Below the pieces are notes generated by a model. The model made no database searches. It was given only the letters and a program-made list of their open reading frames with translations, and was not told where the DNA came from. 42,831 nucleotides of DNA from Deltaproteobacteria bacterium (GTDB lineage Bacteria; Desulfobacterota; BSN033; UBA1163), in contig VGSS01000010.1 in the NCBI GenBank assembly GCA_016874935.1, positions 1 through 42,831 of the forward strand, given 5' to 3'. Each line of letters starts with the position of its first letter. The stretch's first letter is position 1. This document shows, one piece after another, positions 40,215 through 42,831 of the stretch. The position numbers and the translations under genes are program-made.

Positions 40215-42770
40215 ATGGAGATCAGAAGAAGGGATTTTTTGAAGGTGGGGGTTGCTACAGGGGCATCGATTGCCATCAATGGTTTGACGCTAAACGCCTT
40301 TGCCAGCGCTAAGGAGGCGAAAATCGGAACAGGAGGGACCGAACCGGGTAGCTGGATCCCATCGACCTGTCAGGGGTGCACGCAGTGGTGTCCGATCGAG
40401 ATATTCGCGCAGGAGGGACGAGCCGTAAAGGTCAGAGGCAATCAACTCAGCAAAGTTAACGATGGCTACTGTTGTGTGAGAGGCCATTTGATTCTCCAGC
40501 AGATTTATGACCCTGATAGAATTAAGGTCCCCATGAAAAGGACCAACCCGCAAAAGGGCAGAGGGGTTGATCCCAAATTCGTCCCCATCTCATGGGATGA
40601 AGCAATGGATCTGATAGCCGAAAAAATTATAGAGCTTCGTAAGAATAACGAGCCCCATAAATACCTGCTCATGCGCGGGCGCTACTCGGACCATAATGCG
40701 ATCCTTTACGACAACCTGACCAAGGTGATCGGGTCTCCCAATAATATTTCTCACAGTTCCCTCTGTGCAGAGGTTGAGAAGATGGGGCGTTTTTTCACCG
40801 AAGGCTACTGGGGGTATAGCGAATACGATCTGGATAAAATGAAATATCTTCTGGTCTGGGGATGTGATCCCGTCTCATCGAACCGAAATATTCCCATTAC
40901 AACGAATAAGCTGAGCAAGCTTCTTGAAGAAGGAACCGTCATCGTGGTAGACCCTCGTATGAATAACACCGCAGCCAAAGCACATGACTGGATCCCCATC
41001 AAACCCGGCGAAGACGGCGCGCTTGCTTCGGCTATGGCCCATGTGATTTTAACCGAAGGACTGTGGAACAAAGAGTTTGTGGGTGATTTCAAGGATGGGA
41101 AAAACCAGTTCAAGGCGGGGCAGACCATTGATGAGGCCGCTTTTATCGAGAAATATACCAACGGTCTTGTCAAATGGTGGAATATTGAACTGAAGGATAA
41201 AACACCTGATTGGGCTGTACCCATCACCGGGCTTTCCAAAGATCAGATCGTCCGCATTGCAACAGGTTTTGCGAAGGCCGCTCCGCAATGCGCCGTCTGG
41301 TACGGACCGACCATGATGCCACGCGGCACCTATGCGGCCCTGGCCATCCATGCCCTGAACGGACTTGTGGGCGCGAGTGACACCGAAGGCGGCGTGGTCA
41401 CCGGAGCAGGCGCTCCGAGCAGCAGTTATCCCAAGTTTGACAAGTATCAGGATGACGTGGCCAAGGCCGGAGTGAAGCATAAAAAGATTGACCAGAGGGG
41501 CACCCTCAAATTCCCCAACCTTGCCTCCGGCAGACCCGGAAGCGGAGTGTCCACCAATAATGTGCCCAATGCGATCCTGGCAAACGATCCCTACGATATC
41601 AAGGTGGCGGTCGGTTATTTCAACAATTTCAATTTTTCCGGAACCGAGGCCGGACGTTGGGACAGGGCCATGGCCAAGATACCATTTTTTGTGCATATCG
41701 TGCCGATGGTTTCGGAGATGACACAGTTTGCGGATATCGTATTGCCCGCCGCGCTGCATCACTCGGAAGAATGGGCCATTTCGAGGAATAAGGGAAATAT
41801 GTACGGCCATATCTCCATTCATCAGCCCGTCATCAAGCGCATGTTTGATGCCAAGGGCGCTGAAACCGAGATCGTGTGGTTACTGGCGGAAAAACTTAAG
41901 GCGAAAGGTTTTTCAAACATTTATGACTGGCTCTATAACGAGTACAAGGACCCCGAAACCGGTAAGAACCCCACTAGCGCAGAAGAATTTGCCCTCTATG
42001 CGACAAAGATTCGAAGCCATAGGGCGTGGGACCCTGCCCAAAACAAGGATTATAAAGGAGACAGGCCCAATGGCTGGGAAGACTTCAGGAAGAAGGGCGT
42101 CGTCAACTCACCGCGATTTGAATTTCGTAAAAAATGGGGGACCCCGGAACAGGGCAACTTCCCCACGGCAACTAAAAAATTCGAGTTTTACAGCGCAACC
42201 CTCAAGAAGTCCCTCACCGAACACGCCGAGAAAAATAAGACAACCATCGACGGTGTTCTGGAAGCGACAAACTATGAAGCCCGTGGAGAAAAAGCGTTTG
42301 TGCCTCACTATGAATCACCCCGCAGGCACGGAGACCGCTCTCAATATCCATTTGATCTCATCGATATGAAATCCCGGCTCAACCGGGAAGGCAGAAGCGC
42401 CAACCTGTCTTGGTACTATGCCTTTAAAAAATGCGACCCGGGGGATTTAAACTATGAGGATGTCATCCATATCAATCCCGCTGATGCTAAAAAACTCGGG
42501 ATCAAGGAAGGTGACACTGTCAAGGTGACTTCAACCATCGGCAGCCTCCAGATTCGCGCCCATCTATGGGAAGGGGTGCGCCCCGGTTCGGTGGCGAAGT
42601 GCTTTGGCCAAGGACACTGGTCTTACGGCCGATTGGGAACAAAGGACTTCTCAAAATTTGAGCCGAGAGGGGCAAATTTTAACGAGATTATGCCGGATGA
42701 TTATGATTACCTGAGCGGATCCACCGCACGAAACGGCGGATTTACTGGTGTAAAAATCGAGAAAGCCTAA
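40215..42770 (+). CDS. Tat-exported molybdopterin oxidoreductase, ArrA/PsrA-like
   Basis: The 851-residue catalytic subunit belongs to the DMSO reductase family. RRRDFLK at residues 4-10 starts a twin-arginine signal. The Fe-S cluster ligands are in CQGCTQWC (Cys 52, 55 and 59) with the next cysteines at 86 and 87, a pattern like ArrA. ISHSSLCAEVEKMGRFF suggests that Cys184 is the Mo ligand, as in NapA, PsrA/PhsA and ArrA enzymes. The C-terminal half has the usual molybdopterin-binding segments. Candidate substrates are arsenate, polysulfide, thiosulfate or a related oxyanion; I cannot tell which. The start is ATG 40215 with AAGGAGG upstream. The next gene begins a ferredoxin subunit. Confidence 0.88.
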   Translation: MEIRRRDFLKVGVATGASIAINGLTLNAFASAKEAKIGTGGTEPGSWIPSTCQGCTQWCPIEIFAQEGRAVKVRGNQLSKVNDGYCCVRGHLILQQIYDPDRIKVPMKRTNPQKGRGVDPKFVPISWDEAMDLIAEKIIELRKNNEPHKYLLMRGRYSDHNAILYDNLTKVIGSPNNISHSSLCAEVEKMGRFFTEGYWGYSEYDLDKMKYLLVWGCDPVSSNRNIPITTNKLSKLLEEGTVIVVDPRMNNTAAKAHDWIPIKPGEDGALASAMAHVILTEGLWNKEFVGDFKDGKNQFKAGQTIDEAAFIEKYTNGLVKWWNIELKDKTPDWAVPITGLSKDQIVRIATGFAKAAPQCAVWYGPTMMPRGTYAALAIHALNGLVGASDTEGGVVTGAGAPSSSYPKFDKYQDDVAKAGVKHKKIDQRGTLKFPNLASGRPGSGVSTNNVPNAILANDPYDIKVAVGYFNNFNFSGTEAGRWDRAMAKIPFFVHIVPMVSEMTQFADIVLPAALHHSEEWAISRNKGNMYGHISIHQPVIKRMFDAKGAETEIVWLLAEKLKAKGFSNIYDWLYNEYKDPETGKNPTSAEEFALYATKIRSHRAWDPAQNKDYKGDRPNGWEDFRKKGVVNSPRFEFRKKWGTPEQGNFPTATKKFEFYSATLKKSLTEHAEKNKTTIDGVLEATNYEARGEKAFVPHYESPRRHGDRSQYPFDLIDMKSRLNREGRSANLSWYYAFKKCDPGDLNYEDVIHINPADAKKLGIKEGDTVKVTSTIGSLQIRAHLWEGVRPGSVAKCFGQGHWSYGRLGTKDFSKFEPRGANFNEIMPDDYDYLSGSTARNGGFTGVKIEKA

Positions 42771-42790
42771 GAGGAAGGAGGTCAAACGAA

Positions 42791-42831
42791 ATGGCGAAAA
42801 AACAACTTGGAATGGTCATCGATCTGTTGAA
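42791..42831 (+). CDS. Ferredoxin beta subunit of the molybdoenzyme, start only
   Basis: ATG 42791 follows GGAAGGAGG by a few bases and reads MAKKQLGMVIDLL before the window ends. This beginning is typical of the four-cluster ferredoxin subunits encoded next to DMSO-reductase-family catalytic subunits. Only 13 codons are visible, so the call rests on context. Confidence 0.6.
   Translation, partial: MAKKQLGMVIDLL

Noticed and set aside
41049-41822. 257-codon minus-strand frame inside the molybdopterin oxidoreductase gene
   Set aside because: Antisense shadow of a gene with clear family motifs; the residue composition looks random.
40215-42770. Selenocysteine in the molybdopterin oxidoreductase
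   Set aside because: The Mo-ligand position is encoded by TGT (Cys184) and the frame has no internal TGA.

Overview
The window looks like chromosomal DNA of an anaerobic bacterium, most likely from the deltaproteobacterial (Desulfobacterota) sphere, at roughly 47-50% GC by eye. The grounds are gene content: many 4Fe-4S proteins, a flavodoxin-ferredoxin (EFR1-type) protein, selenium metabolism with a selenocysteine-encoding gene, twin-arginine-exported redox proteins, a molybdopterin oxidoreductase, DUF362 and DUF6599 proteins, and many short dispersed palindromic repeats. I see no rRNA, tRNA, CRISPR array or intact insertion sequence. Taxonomy is inference.

Layout. (1) 1-2900 is an accessory, decayed stretch: a possible transposase tail, a DUF4143-type ATPase between two diverged copies of one gene fragment, and a broken zinc-ribbon gene inside an 18-bp inverted repeat. 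(2) 2906-5575: a G+C-rich SDR-MaoC fusion (minus) and an EFR1-type flavodoxin-ferredoxin. (3) 5736-10234: purN-like and large purL, two steps of purine synthesis. (4) 10630-15338: an exported redox module of a DUF6599 protein, a Tat-type aldo/keto reductase with two C-terminal Fe-S motifs, a Tat-type DUF362 protein and a NapH-NapG-like fused polyferredoxin. (5) 15335-16798 (minus): trpS carrying an iron-sulfur cysteine pattern, and a C-GCAxxG-C-C family gene whose first conserved cysteine is an in-frame UGA followed by a SECIS-like hairpin, so a predicted selenoprotein. (6) 17240-20812: a selenium cluster with a YedE-type transporter, a TusA-like protein, YedF, a class V aminotransferase and a DUF3343 protein. 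(7) 20986-25881: a LplA-LplB-DUF116 ligase, a LipT-like flavoprotein and two radical SAM proteins, matching the sLpl(AB)/LipT/LipS1/LipS2 type of lipoate assembly. (8) 25883-28476: a PIN-type toxin-antitoxin pair, mutY and an MNT/HEPN pair. (9) 28740-36559: rnr, a YIP1-like membrane protein, a LOG-family protein, a lipoprotein, an unknown gene, a nucleoside hydrolase and a PfkB kinase. (10) 36604-37457: a canonical mntA-hepT pair. (11) 37872-39981: cysE, an iscU-like scaffold gene and a QueG-like Fe-S protein. (12) 40215-end: a Tat-exported molybdopterin oxidoreductase with a cysteine as likely Mo ligand, and the start of its ferredoxin partner.

The most interesting stretch is 15.3-25.9 kb. 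A predicted selenoprotein gene is transcribed away from a transporter/carrier/desulfurase-type selenium set, and this runs straight into a lipoate assembly set that needs sulfur insertion. The shared theme is mobilising and delivering reduced selenium or sulfur. The second theme is the exported four-gene electron-transfer module at 10.6-15.3 kb, whose substrate I cannot name.
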